Below are positions 36,767 through 49,724 of a DNA stretch of 64,000 nucleotides, piece after piece. A model generated the notes under the pieces. It did not search any database and was not told the origin of the DNA. It saw only the letters and a program-made list of their open reading frames with translations. How positions within the stretch are numbered: the first letter of the stretch is position 1; each line of letters begins with the position of its first letter. The translations under genes and the position numbers were made by a program. Origin of the DNA: Struthidea cinerea (taxonomy: Eukaryota; Chordata; Aves; Passeriformes; Corcoracidae); NCBI GenBank assembly GCA_013397865.1, contig VZTI01003365.1:248001-312000 (forward strand), written 5' to 3'.

Positions 36767-39255
36767 ATACGCCATAGAATTCTTGGTCATTTAGACTCAA
36801 GAGATTGAATGTATGGCCCTATTATTCAGAATGTGGGAACCAAGAGTGGATGCCCACAGGGATCTGAGGAGCACTGTCTCCTTCCCTATCTTCAAAAGTC
36901 TTAATAGAAATTGGCGGTTTTGTATGAAATGTCTTAATTTCTTCAATTTGATGTTTGCCAGTGGCAAACATTTCATTTGGTGAATTTGCATCCAGCTCCC
37001 TTTTGCAAGATGTTGCAAAAAATCTGACAAGAGACCAAATTCATGTCAAACTTCCTTTGTAAATGGAAATCTGTCACTTCTGTTGGCAACAAGAACTAAT
37101 GGTTTGATTGTCACATAGAATTTGTAACAATCCAGTTCCAACAAGCTGGAAAATTCACTGACATGCAAGAATTCTTTGTCTGCCTAAACATACACATATA
37201 CCCAGAAATCACTGATGCACATTATACACCATTATTTTGGTTTGGCCAAAATATGCATTTAAAAATAAAGAGGGATTGAGGGTCCCCCTTGTTCCTCAAA
37301 ATGACAGGTGCTGGCCACATCTTTTAATTCTTCACTGACTGGTTGGTATTTAGCATGACTGATTTCCTTCCCACTTGTATCTAGAAATAAGTCTCTAACC
37401 CTAACCAAACTACTCTTTTGAGAATCATTTTTAAGCTGTCTTAATCACTTTGATTTCAACACTACCACAATGCTTCTGCACATGCTTAGCCATACTAATA
37501 TAAACTATCAAGTCTATTGAAGGTCTTACCTGAAACACTCACAACCGTTCTTGTTTGTAGCTTTTAACTATTTAAAAAAAAACCCTTTTGGTCTTTGTCA
37601 ATGGGGTCATGGGTTCTTTAGTAGGTATGTCTATTCTTTCACAGAAATCTTGCTGTACATAGTGTATATTACCAGAGCTGTGAAGGACACAGATTTTCAC
37701 TTCTTTCATAAGTACTACATTATTAATAGTTTGTTTATCTGGAAATAGAATAAGAGCACTAAGAATCTTTTTTTTCAGTTGAAAATTTTGTTTCAACTGA
37801 AAGTAATTCAACTTTTACATTTCGTGTTCATGATTTTCAGTAGAAAATGTCAGCTGCATTTCAAATCAACTAAAAATAAAGATATTTTTATTTCTGTCTA
37901 AAGCAAGCTTGCCTAAGTCTGCCAATGCTTCTCATGGAGCATTTTTATCATAGCAAGTGAGTATATTTGTAACATAAAATGTTTCCAAAATCATGGTATA
38001 ATTTTAATTGCCTTTGTGTATTTCTGACTGTTATGGCATTTTGTGAAGTTCCTCCACCTTTCTCTGAGCTTTTGATGATCTCTTTACATTCTGTTTACAC
38101 TTTATTATGCTACACTGTGAAGACATGAGTAAGGTAGAATTACACTCTTACTTACACTGAGTTAATTCTGTGCACTTTCTACTGATATTTGTCTGCTGAC
38201 TTTGCAGCAGATAATTTGTGTCATTATACTAAACTTAGGTAGTTTCTTTGTGAGATGTCTTTTGCTTTTGTACTTTTATTTTCATAGTGGCTTTACTATG
38301 CTTTACTACCTTTACTAGTTTCTCTTTCTTTAGCTTTGCTTTTCTATCTCAAATCATCATACTTTTAGAAAAAATTGTGCATATCTTCTACAGTTACGTC
38401 ATTCAATCATTTTCTTTAACTTTATGATTATTATTCTAGATGTTTCACTTTTCCTAATTCATTCATTTCCTCATTAAAGGATAAAACTTGACTACTAATA
38501 CTTGACAAGACAATTAATTCAGTGCTTTTTGGGAAGATAAACTCTGCTTGTTTAATATGCTTGGCTTGTAGTAGTTCAAATTTTATTTGTCTGATTACAT
38601 TGGCAGTGGAAAAAATCGAGTATTAAATCTTCAGTGAAATGTCAGATTTTACTTATCTTTTTATGATCTGTATCTTGCTCTGTCCCTTATATAAGAAAAA
38701 AACAAACCTCAGTGAAGTGCATGTTATTGGACTGTGTTAAATTTTGAGGGTTTAGGCTTTTTCCTTTTAGAGTGACTTAAGCTCTCAGCGTAGGTGGTCT
38801 AGTTGCTCAGCTTACCATTCTCTGACTCACATAGCAGGTGATTGACTGAAATGTTATGAATTTTCATCCCAGTACTTACAGACTATTTCAACAGTGGTAT
38901 AAAAAGGGCTTGTCTGCTCAGAGGAGACCCAAGAGTTATTTTTTCCCACACAGGAAGCTCAAATAAAGCTCGTCCTTTTTTATTTTCTTGATTCATGTTA
39001 CTTTCTTCCCAATGGGCTGGAATAATTAATTTTGTTCTTTTCTTTAAGGGAGAAAATTGTTTTGATTTCCCAATTGGAAATTAAGACCTCCATGAATGCC
39101 CAAGCTTGTATGGGGCTGTGAATCTCGTTCTGAGAAACCTATTTCCCTGTGTTGATTTGACTTCAGGGAAAGGCATCAGAATTCCAAGACTTTCTTCAGT
39201 GCCCTTGAAATCAGAATCTGGTTCATTCTGATTTTTAGAACTGTGTGACTTCAAC
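36767..39255. other. Unique AT-rich noncoding DNA
   Basis: Nothing gene-like is seen. A 12-bp perfect hairpin lies at 37773-37802. Confidence 0.55.
37773..37802. repeat. 12-bp perfect hairpin
   Basis: TTTCAGTTGAAA (37773-37784) pairs exactly with 37791-37802 across a 6-base loop. The stem is too short for a microRNA precursor, and no longer pairing continues outside it. Confidence 0.8.
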
Positions 39256-39612
39256 TCATAGAATCCCAGTATCTCAGAAGACATGAAGTTGGGAGGGAAC
39301 TCTGGAAGTCATCTAGTCCACACATCCCACACACCACACTCACCCTCCCCATTCAGGCAGGGTCAGCTGTAGCAGGATGTCCAGGACCAGGACGATGCTG
39401 TTCCCAAGGCACCCTGGGACACACTTGGCCCTCCTGGCTGCCAGGGCACTGCTGACTCATGTTCAACTTGCCACCGACCAGGAGCCCCAGGTCCCTTTGT
39501 GTGGCACTGCTTGCCAGCATCTCACCCCCCAGTCTGTCCGTACATCCAGGGTTGCCCCATCCCAGGTGCAGAATCTGGCACTTCCCATTGTTGAACGTTG
39601 TAATTCAAGTCC
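39256..39612 (-). mobile_element. CR1 LINE fragment with internal deletion
   Basis: The plus strand starts TCATAGAATCCCAG and continues with the CR1 3' region (TTGGGAGGGAACTCTGG, CATTCAGGCAGGGTCAGCTG). At about 39395-39405 it passes straight into mid-ORF2 sequence in reverse complement (GCTGACTCATGTTCAACTTG, CACCGACCAGGAGCCCCAGG, CCAGGTGCAGAATCTGGCAC). The ORF2 C-terminal part that should lie between is missing, so this copy carries an internal deletion. No frame is intact. Confidence 0.88.
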
Positions 39613-41678
39613 ATTGCCTCTTCGTCTTTCACTCAATCCTACAGAAGACTCTGGCTCTCTCATCTTCATTCCTTTCTATGTGTAATTTCCTTTCCTTGCT
39701 TGGTTGATGAGAAGTCTTTTCCTCCCTCATTTCTTAGGACTGCTGTGGAGAGGATGGGTCTCCACGAGTGCCTAAGCTCATCTGGCACCGTGAATCAGAT
39801 TTTAGACAATGGTTAACGCATTGTGGGTAATTAAGAAGCACCAGTCTCATAACAAAGACAGTGCCTTTTGGAAAGAAACTGGAAAGGAAAAGGTAACACA
39901 TGAATCCTTTTATCTGAAATATAAGCAGGTTATAAATATTCTTAGTGTGCCATTGCTCTGTAGCTCAGAAATTATAAACAATAGTAGAAAGTAGATTTAA
40001 AGGAACTGTGATAGCATCTGCTTGTACTTGACTCATTCTAAACCACTAGTATTAAGTTCCTGTTCTTTAAATTTAGTTTCAAATCACAAACAAAAACAGG
40101 CCCTGAGCTTAAGAGACTGGAACTTCTCTTAAAAGTAGGTCACAGAAAAAAAGATCTGAATCATTAAATTATGCTATCCATATCAGAAGAGGAAAATCAG
40201 AATGCTATTATGTACTTTTCCAGACTTTTAAGCGCTGAAACCTGAAGCTGAATTTTAGTTAACTGAAAATACCTTTTAAATTTGGAGTAAACACAAAAAA
40301 ATCTGTCAGCAAAAAAATATTAATTTTTGATAAACTCATCTCTCTATCCCAATCATATTCCACACTCAATGCATACATAAACTTATAGGACTTTCACAGA
40401 AATATTAAGGGAATAATAGAAATATAAATTTATTTTATGTCACTGAGTCTAATACTTCAAATGCTGAATATTCTGATGCATACTTAGGATAAAGCTTTTT
40501 ATCAGAAAATATTCATCTGGGTGGTAAAATAAGCTGAGAGATATATTAGTAGAGACAGAACACGGGGTTTGTGATGCAAAATACTTTGGAGAAAACATTG
40601 TAGGTTTGTTAAAAAGAAGGGAATGGGGAATGCATAGCAGAATTAAGAAATAATTGTTCAAAGACGTTAAAAGTTGCTTTTATGGAACAGATTGTTAGAG
40701 GAAATAAAATATTTATGCTATTTATTTGGTAATTTGCTAATTTCCAGAATTGCATCCAGCCTTTTGCATAATGTAAAGGTATTTATAGCAAAGGCTTGTT
40801 TTTGTTTTTTAATTTATTCTTGCAATTTTTAGCAAAATCACTGTACTTCTTAAATGGCCTTATGGTGTTTGAGAACTTCAGGTGTGTATGTTTCAAATTG
40901 CTTAAGGGTTGGAAATCTGCCATTTAGGAGCACAGTGTAGGAGTTGGTAGTGATGCATGAAAAAGAGATGCAGTCCAGCTGTGAAGCAATAGAGAAGGCC
41001 TTTAAAATACGTCAGCAAAACTGTCAGTGAAAAAGCCAGTTAGAATCATAACCTCAATGCAACCTCAGTTGTTCTGTGTAGTAGTTTTATTGGGATTTTT
41101 CAAGTTCCCTCTACATATGTATAGTCGCATGTATATACATATGTATAGTCACTGAAATATGATCCAGTTATGTTCAAAATTAGAACACTTTCATTTAGAG
41201 TTTTCCACAAATTATCAATACAATAATGTATCTTCCTTTAGGTAGACAAATTCTTTTCATTAACACATATGCTACCCAAGGGAACAAAGCTCTCTATTCT
41301 TTTTACCATTTTGCTGCTGCTTGACTTTGGGAAAACCAGTTAACACTTTGAATGAAAATTTTGCAGAAAAGGTCTCTGAAGATTGGCTTCTACATATTAA
41401 AGTGCTGGTGACATGTTTTTGGAGCTACTGAATACCTGGTTATTGTAGTAGCATTTTTATCTCAATGAATAATTTTGACATAAACAATCTATTTTCTGAA
41501 ATTCATAGAGGTATGTTCATCTTTACAGTGAAAGACTGGAAACATGGCTTTTAGAAACACTGGGTTTGTTTGAAAATTGGGAAATATTTCCAAGGAATAA
41601 TTTTATGGGTACTTTTAATGTATATGTTTGCCTAAAGGAAATTATTTTTCCAATTAGAAGAGTTTGGGCATTTTTTTG
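39613..41678. other. Unique AT-rich noncoding DNA
   Basis: No gene or repeat family is recognised. ACATATGTATAGTC is repeated near 41113-41152. Confidence 0.55.
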
Positions 41679-41683
41679 CCATG
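41679..41683. repeat. Target-site duplication CCATG, left copy
   Basis: CCATG is repeated exactly at 42274-42278 at the other LTR boundary. Confidence 0.9.
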
Positions 41684-42273
41684 TGTCCTAGTTTGGACAA
41701 ATTTGGAGGAGAATATCCTCTGATAGAAGTCAGGTTGCAACCACCCCCCCCTCCCCCCCCCAGGTTTGGAAAAAAAATTCCTCAAAGGAAAGAGATAACA
41801 AGCTATTTATTTAACAAACACACAGGTGGGGAATAATAATGCTAAATAATGAGATCCCTCTCTCTGTGGAGAGAAAACCTGAGAAGATTTCAGAGGTCCT
41901 CTGTAGGTGCGGTCTCTCTCCTCCTCGGAGCTGGGTCGGTGAGGGGCCACCCCCCCAGGCCTCCAGGAAAATTCTCCTGATGTGTTCAGATTTTGTTGAA
42001 ACAGTCCAGAAGAGAAGAAAAGAACAAAAAAACCCAAAAATCCTAGGAAAACAAAATTCAACCCTCCGTCTCTCGCTGGGAGAAAAAGAGCCGAAGAAAA
42101 AAAAAACCAAGGGTAGCACAGAAACAGAGGAGCGTATCTCCGTGTCCTTGAAACAACTGCTTTGAAACGTTTTTTGTTTTCTGTTCTTCTCAGGCTCAGT
42201 TTAAAGACACAGAAAAGATTGGTGGGCATAGGGTAGCGATAGGGGATACACATTATAAAGTCACCCCAAGACA
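41684..42273 (-). mobile_element. Solo LTR, family A, copy 2 (590 bp)
   Basis: Same family and orientation as 36168-36761. The plus-strand edges are TGTCCTAGTTTGGACAAATT and TCACCCCAAGACA, with AATAAA on the minus strand at 41806-41811. It keeps an extra stretch TGATAGAAGTCAGGTTGC near 41721-41738 that copy 1 lacks, and has a long poly(C) run near 41744-41761. The bracketing CCATG duplication differs from that of copy 1, so this is an independent insertion. An open frame of 181 codons (41807-42352, minus) spans most of it and begins outside the LTR; it matches no protein family known to me. Confidence 0.92.
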
Positions 42274-42278
42274 CCATG
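42274..42278. repeat. Target-site duplication CCATG, right copy
   Basis: Exact match to 41679-41683. Confidence 0.9.
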
Positions 42279-45200
42279 TCTGTGCTTTGATCAGTCCAGG
42301 AATGATTGGTCTTTCTTGGCGAGGTTTTTCTCTCATATGGAGGGAAGTTCATACTTGGATGTTTTCAAAATTCTTGCATATTTCAGAATGCTGTTTGCTA
42401 CAGGGTCTGTCTTAAGGCAATAGAAGGAGGACGTAATGCAGAGATGAAAAAGCATTTCGTACCCCTCCGTCTTTCTTAGCACAGATTCAGATAGACTTCA
42501 AATGGAAACAGAGTTCAAATGAAAACCCAAACGAAAACTCACAGTGTAGTAGAAAGTCTGGTCAGCCATACTTATGGCAAATAATGTCTAACACTGTGCC
42601 AAAATTAATTGTGTATGTAAATGAGAATACTGTAATAATGGTCTAGTTGATGGAGCACTGGCATGTCACATCTATGGTCATTTAAATCTAACCTGAGGTT
42701 TTAACCACAATTAGATGAGTGGTTTAGGGTTATTACCTGTTAGACAGTAGTCCCCCATTATCCTTAATAAAGAGAACATAATTTATCACAATTAGGCTTA
42801 ATTGGCAATTCTCAGTCTGTGTTCAGCAGAGTATCAGGACTAAGACAGAACGGACAATCACTTTATTCCCTTCATCCTGATGTGCCTCAGCTCAGTGATA
42901 AACAGTATGAGGATCTCATTTAAAAAAAATAAAAATTATAAATTCTGAATCAGTATCTGTCACATATTTCATTCTTCTAGTCAGGCATTCTAGGCAGTTC
43001 AGGGAGGAGACATGACACTTAGAAGATATCTCAAAGTGTATTACATTAGCTATATTAAGAAGTTATCATTTCTTCTTGGGGTTAAACACAGTATTCACTT
43101 GCAGGTGCTGTTCCCACCAACAATCCATTTCCATTACACCAGCATCACCTCTTTCAGCCTCCGTAAGGACACTTGTTAAACATCAGAAGCTTATACTCAA
43201 TCCCTAAGAAAAGTAAAAATAGGTGCAGATGTGCTGAATGTAGCCACATATTTTGATAAGCATTATTTATGCCAGATTGTACTGTTTTGTAAATTTGTGG
43301 AATGAGAAAGGAATAATCTCTCTCAAAGCACATGAATGCAACATAGTGCAGTAGCTGAAGAAATTTATATAATGAAGAATCAATATTTTACTCTTTCACT
43401 GGAGACATAAGATCTGTGTGTCAAAATGTGCTGGTTTTGACCTATGAGCAATGGAGAATTTAAACAGCCTCTTCAGCGCAGTAACAATGCTATACATTTA
43501 TACAGCATCTTCCCTGAAAGAGTCACAAGGGGCCTATGTGATCTTTCAACATGTCAAGCATACTGGATCTGACTAATTTCTTATGTGCTGAAAGGAAAAA
43601 TGAATGTTGTTAGGTCTCCTAGACAACAGACTATGCTTCAAAAACAAACTATACAATAGGTATTTATCTGATTCAAATCTAAAATTCAATTTAGGAGTGA
43701 AATAACATGAGCATTTGGCATTGTTTTACTGGGCTCCTTCAGATGGACAAATAAAACTCAGCCAGGCTTCAGTACTATTCAGTTCAAATGGTATTTTTTT
43801 AAAGAGATATCTAGACAGAAATATCTCTCCTCCATTTTCCTTATAGAAAAAATAATTCCATTTATTTTAGTGTATTGGTCGTTCTTATAACAGTGATTTT
43901 GCTTTGTGTAAATTATATTTTCCAAATGGGCAAAAGCTTACTATATACCAACAACTAGTAATGTATTTATCTGTGGCTCTTTAAATACTATTTTCTAAAA
44001 ATATATATTATTACTCTTTTAGACCCTTACAAATAGTTTTACTTTGCCAATAAATATCTGCTATCCTCAATTGCCAGCTCAGGTAGCAGAGTGAAATGAA
44101 TTAGACTAAAACTTTTGTAACTGGCTACAGAAAGGGGAATATTATTCACAGAAATTAAAAACGAAGTAATTAAGTCATCAGTTCTGCTGATGACATCTTT
44201 AAAATCACAATTATGAAAAAACCTCCGTGTGATTTCTAGCATATATGTTATCATATATAAACATTGTTTTGCGGTGTTGATTTGAGTAAAACCACATGGA
44301 TTAAATAACTAAATGAACTGATTTTCAGCCACATCAGATTTCAGGTGAAAATCCAATTGGTGGAGGCAAATTTAGCTTAACTTTTTTCCAGGACTACTTC
44401 TTGAAGAAAGAGGGGAAAAAAAAGAATGAAAATGCTCTGAATTATAAACAATGTGGACAATTCTGTAATAGTATTTTTTCCTAAAGAAATTAATTTTCTA
44501 TGTGTATTGTTGAATTTTGGCATTGGAAACTCATTGAGAGGCTCCATTCTGCATATTACATAATGCTAAAGTAACATTAAAAAAGTTGGTTTCTCTGAAA
44601 ATTAGTGTTTGAGGTCCCCCAGATTAAGAAAAACATTTTATAATTTGCCTCCCAAGTAATATTGCTTCTTCTCTATCAGGAGAAATAATGAGTTTGCTTC
44701 TTAATTCATTAATTGCTCTTAAAATTTGTCATAGCCACAACCTCTAAAGTTTAAAAATATTAATTCAAGAATCCATAAAATTTAAATTATACCTTTATAA
44801 AATTAGATGGACTTGCCAAGTATTCTTTAATTTAAAACACTATATGTGAATATATAAGTAGATATGCTGTTTTGTAAATTAAAATGTAACACAGATGGGC
44901 ATTTTAGCAAGTAATCTGAATAGAAAACAGACCTCTTTTTACTGCCAGTTCTTATTTTCAGAGGCAAATAGTTGCCATATTTACACGTCTGAGACAATTC
45001 TGATACAAAATAATTAGATAAATGTAATTAACAGGTATCTTTTTTCCCTCATTAAAAGACTTGACGTATCTTTCTAGAGCAGCTGTTTGGCTGTCAAAAT
45101 TGGCTATGTAGCTTTCTTCCTGTTAAGAAGTGTTTGCAAGAATCTTTTTACTGCTGAAAACAGTTTGAAAGTTTTTTCAGCTGTTTCATGTCAATATTAA

Positions 45201-45689
45201 CTGCACTGCAGTTATCCATAGGAAATAAATGTAAATTATTTGGTTTATATCATTTTAATTGAAAAGTATGTGCACTTTAAGAAGAGAAATGAAAAGATAA
45301 AGTCAGAATAAGAGATAAAATTTAAGCCAAGTAATCTTGCAACTATAAATTGTTAGTAACTTTTTAGATGAGATTGCTTTGAGATATACATATAAAAATG
45401 GACATTTTTTCTTCCCTCGTACTGATTTTCATAGTAGTGTAATTCTGTGGTATTTGAAGGATTTTTATAAAGTCATATCTCAAGCTTCTGTGCCATAAAC
45501 CCCTGACAAGATGAAAAGAAAATGCATATAGCTTCAGTGGGACCCTCTCATGGTATTCTGATATGGGACTGCATTTGTGTGGGAAGGGGTGGGGAAGGGT
45601 AGGATGTGGGATCAGTGTCTAAGTAAGGAGACCCCAGTGTGTTAAGGATTGCAAAGGATGACAGACTGTCAAGTCACTGACAGTTGCCC
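42279..45689. other. Unique AT-rich noncoding DNA
   Basis: Nothing is recognised beyond short A/T runs. Open frames are all under 75 codons. Confidence 0.55.
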
Positions 45690-45694
45690 CCACC
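45690..45694. repeat. Target-site duplication CCACC, left copy
   Basis: CCACC is repeated exactly at 46269-46273. Confidence 0.85.
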
Positions 45695-46268
45695 TGTCAT
45701 GATCTGATTATTAAAAGATGCCTCTACCCGAATTGAGGTGCAGACAATATGCTGAAGTCAATAGTATGGATTTTATTTAACAGCAAATGTGAGGTAGAGA
45801 GATAGAAAGAAATAGGAACAAAAAGGGGGCCAGAGGAGTGGGGGAGGGAGAGAGAGAGAGACGGAGAGATCAAGCAGGAGATAGTTACCTCCCATGGATC
45901 CCGTGGCATGCTGCTGGTCCTCCTTCACCCTGGTCTTCTCAGTGGTGGGGGTCCTAGAGTCGTTCTTCTGGTGGTACTATCTTTATACAGTTCAAGTTCT
46001 GGGTATCCATGGGGTGGTTGCAGATGTTCCCATAACATGGGCTCACACGGGCGTAAGCACTTGGTTCCTCTCTCAGAGACTGCACACTGGAAATTTTTGT
46101 CCGGTGTGCTAACCAAATCTTCACCTCCATTAGGGCAGGAATTAGAACCTTCCTGATGTTGCCGTCTGTGCTTATCTCAAGTTTCTGCTGTGGTGGCTTA
46201 TCTTATAGCTCCTTCTGTGACCTTGACAGTGCTTTGAGACAGGCAACTGCATGCTTTAAATCCTTACA
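45695..46268 (-). mobile_element. Solo LTR, family B (574 bp)
   Basis: The plus-strand edges are TGTCATGATCTGATTATT and AAATCCTTACA, so TG...CA ends are intact, flanked by a perfect 5-bp duplication. On the minus strand there is a TATA box (TATAAA at 45982-45987) followed about 210 bases later by AATAAA (45772-45777), in the correct U3-R-U5 order. An (AG)n stretch lies at about 45839-45862. It belongs to a different family from the LTRs at 36.2 and 41.7 kb. The open frames inside (45894-46156) are incidental. Confidence 0.9.
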
Positions 46269-46273
46269 CCACC
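46269..46273. repeat. Target-site duplication CCACC, right copy
   Basis: Exact match to 45690-45694. Confidence 0.85.
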
Positions 46274-49200
46274 CCATGGGAGAGCTGTTGCTTGACCTGG
46301 ACTGAAAAAATGCTCTGCATTCTTATGCAGTTTCCATGTTTCACAGCTGTGTGACAGAGGCTCTTGATGCACAAGGGATCAGTCTTTAACCTGCTAAGTG
46401 TTGAAAGCTGGAAGAATGCACCAGAGAACGACTGGATATGTGTGTGCACATGTTCTCCTCTGAAGCTTCTGAAACTGCTCTATGTCATAAAAAGAGACAC
46501 CGGATGCTCTTACTGTTTAGTGTGGTATGGATGGAAAGAATTTGTTTGCACTCTCTGGAAACTGAGACCTCAGAGCTATAATGTATATTTAGTCGCCGAA
46601 ATGCTGTTAAAGGCTTTCTCAAGGTAAAAGGCTTTTGCAGTAACACAGTCTTCATCTCATATGGGTACGACTTAAATTGTGTCAGGTTATACTTAATGAC
46701 AGACTGTTAGAAGAACTTCAGAGTACACATGGTTTCAGTACTGACATTTGGCCACAGATGCCACTGTGAGATCCCAAATTGCCATTGCAAATATCTAGAG
46801 TATTAATGGGGAATCAAATCTCTATACCAGTAAAAGATGGAAAGAGCATCTTCTTTTATGCTTCCCTGCCCTGTCTGAACTACTTCTCTTTTATAACAGC
46901 TGCATTTCTGCCAACTGCCTCTTCTTTCCAGCGAGGAACTATAAAAGTGAACTGTCCTTGCCATTTAGGGAAGATGTTGACAGGAGGTAGATGCAGTGAT
47001 CCCCTGCCTACTTATGGCATCAATTCTTTCCCAGCAGCATCACACATGTATAAGTGACTAACTGCCAAATGCCATTCTCCAGAATGGAGACATTTAGCCA
47101 GTGCTGGAGAGTCTAGTCTGGATCCCTAAAACAACAAAACTCAGTGTCTCATCTCTGCATAAGAATGAGCTTAAATCATATTGAAGCCAAGTTTATTACT
47201 AAACAAAGTAAATGGGCTTAAATAAGGTGTCAAAATGAATGTTTACACTTTACAAGTGAACTTCTATCATAGACCTCCCTGTCCCTAAGTAAAACATGTG
47301 TAGACCTGATAAATACCATCTATAAGTGAAAGCTGTGTTTTCTCAGCGCTAAATTTGGGTGTGAGATGTGCGTGTAACTGTAATGCTTGGCACACCACGC
47401 AGGTGGCCACACAAAGCTCTGCAGGTGTCAGTATATGAAATATACAATGGTGGTTGATCTAAACAGCTGAGAACTCCTGCAACACACAGGCAGTGAAGCA
47501 GCACCTGAGTTCTTCAGCTATTGTCTTTTAAATGCTGTAGTAGGTTTTCAGGTTAATAATAAACTGGTTTGCATGAATGAGAGTAATGTGAATGATAATA
47601 GCTGAAAAGCCATATTGTAATGTAGGTACAGTTTCCATGGAAGTCCTTGACGCTAGCATGCTATTTACTAGGAGTTATTGGATAACACGTGCCAGACAGT
47701 GCTATGCAGCCATTAGGCACTCCAAATGACACTGCAGAGACAGCTGTTGGAGAGAAAAAATGACAGTATCCTTGGGCCGCACAAAGTGAAATGATGGTTG
47801 TCCACCGGAAGCAAAATCACTCTCCTTACAGGAATTTATGTAGCTTCTGTTTTGGCATACAGCATTGCAAGGTGTAAAAGCTAAAGCTCCTCCCTGATCT
47901 CACTTTCTGTGTAGCCTGTGTTGCCTCTTAGACAACTGTAACTTTTCAGTGAAGATAGAAACAACTCCTTAGAAGAAGGGTTTTAGAAATAAAAATGGCA
48001 AACATTTCACACTGTGTAGAGGTGTGATATGTTGCAAGTAATCTTGGAAGAAATGCAGTAGTGGGCAGAGTGCAGGTGGAGTGTTCAGAGCTGTATGTGT
48101 AATTCACACTTAGTGTGGTGGGTGCTATAAAAGAAGATCAACACATAAATTGGAAGGCAGATGGAATTCATCACATATCTCTGCCATTTGTCACCTGAAT
48201 ATCACCAGGATGTATAGAATGCATCTGTATAACTTAATCTCATTTTCCTTCTAAAAACACACATGCTAAATGCATGTTAATTTCTATACACAGAACTAGA
48301 AGTGTTTTGTGGAAAATATGCCTAGGATGCTGGGAAGTTTCAACTGGAGATAACTTGCACAGTGCCAGAACAAAATGCATCTTTTCCAGGATCACGTTGA
48401 CTCCTCATCGAGAGATCTGTCACATCAGTGCTTCACTTTGGGTAGCTCATGCTGTTGAAATGTACAATAATGACCTAACCTGTAATAAAAAAAATTACAA
48501 GGCAGCAAAAATAATTAATAGTAGCAATCATTATCACATCTTTGTTAAATATACTATGCTTCCTTTCCATAGCTAGGCCAAATGCTGATTTCAGACAAGT
48601 AAATATTCTGGTTTTGCAATTTGATTGACATCTGCAGTGCAGTCCTAAAAGAATGAGGAATGATTGAGGTATCTATGTATGTTCTTGCTATGGTAAATAA
48701 AAAGTGGCCTTCAGGCCTTTGATATGGTATTGAAAAATGACCTATTAAAGGGGAACAGTAGGAATTTGAATTGCAATATGGAATTTTCAGTTTTCTGAGA
48801 GGCACCTTCCTGCTAGTTTAAATTGTAAACATCTAAAAATCCAGTGGAAATTGATGTTATATTTACTGTGTAGCAGTCACTTTAATATGCTTGCCTTGAA
48901 GCCTCAAAAGCAAAATCCTGTGTATTAATCCTCTGGCTTCAGAAAAGCAGGGAGAAAAATAACCATTGATGCTTATAAATATGAAGCCTGCAGAGTATAA
49001 GTAAAAGAAATTTATAGAGAAAACCTCGAACAATTCCTACTGCAACATCAGCCCAGTTTCATTCTGAGCTGTTGAGCCAGAAATGTGAGAAAATGAAGTG
49101 ACTGAAGCCTGTCAGAAAAGAAAAACAGCTAGTGGAGTGATGATATGAATCCACTATCTTCACTGCATTGATTAAAACTGTTACTATTCAGGTGAATTGA

Positions 49201-49724
49201 AACCTTCACAGAAGCCATGGTCGAGAGGAGCACAGTAAAATGTTGTTTGTCATTTGTAATTCAGTAGGACTCTGAAGTAAGGAACTGATCTCTTCTCTTT
49301 TTTTGCTTCAACTGGGTTATATTAGATGGCTTATGGGAAGAAATATGTATCATGTACATTTCTTCCAATAAATATCTTGGTTTATAGAACACGTTAACAA
49401 TCAGATCAGGCAAAATCTACTACAAGGCTAAACTTTCCAAATATAACCCTACCTTATTGGTGTATCTTATATCTTGAGTTCATCCAGTTTGCGTAAAACA
49501 GTGCATCACATTTAGCCTTGTTTGAAGATGAAGATGAACCTCGAAAATACCACAGATTTCAACACACTCTGGTCTCTCCTGGTCCAAACTGATACTGATT
49601 CATCCCAATTGTGGCAGAAAACAGTCCTTTCTCCTGACAAAAAAAAAAATTTTCAAAATTTGTTCAGGATTTTAAACTTTGTGTTTTTGTTGGTGTTCCA
49701 GCTTTTTGATTTGTTTTTTTATAG
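46274..49724. other. Unique noncoding DNA
   Basis: No gene or repeat family is recognised. The open frame of 92 codons at 46779-47057 and the frame of 100 codons at 48274-48576 show no domain. Confidence 0.55.

Noticed and set aside
37390..37410. Telomere-like CTAACCCTAACC string
   Set aside because: Fewer than two full units; chance level, not an interstitial telomeric repeat.
36168..42273. A complete provirus bounded by two LTRs
   Set aside because: Each LTR has its own different 5-bp duplication, and the interval contains no retroviral genes but does contain a CR1 fragment.
41807..42352. 181-codon minus-strand open frame as a gene
   Set aside because: It is almost entirely LTR sequence, starts outside the LTR, and the copy at 36.2 kb keeps only part of the frame before diverging. 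It reads as incidental to the LTR.
45894..46156. Overlapping open frames of 72 and 82 codons
   Set aside because: Inside the family B solo LTR, antisense to its transcription.
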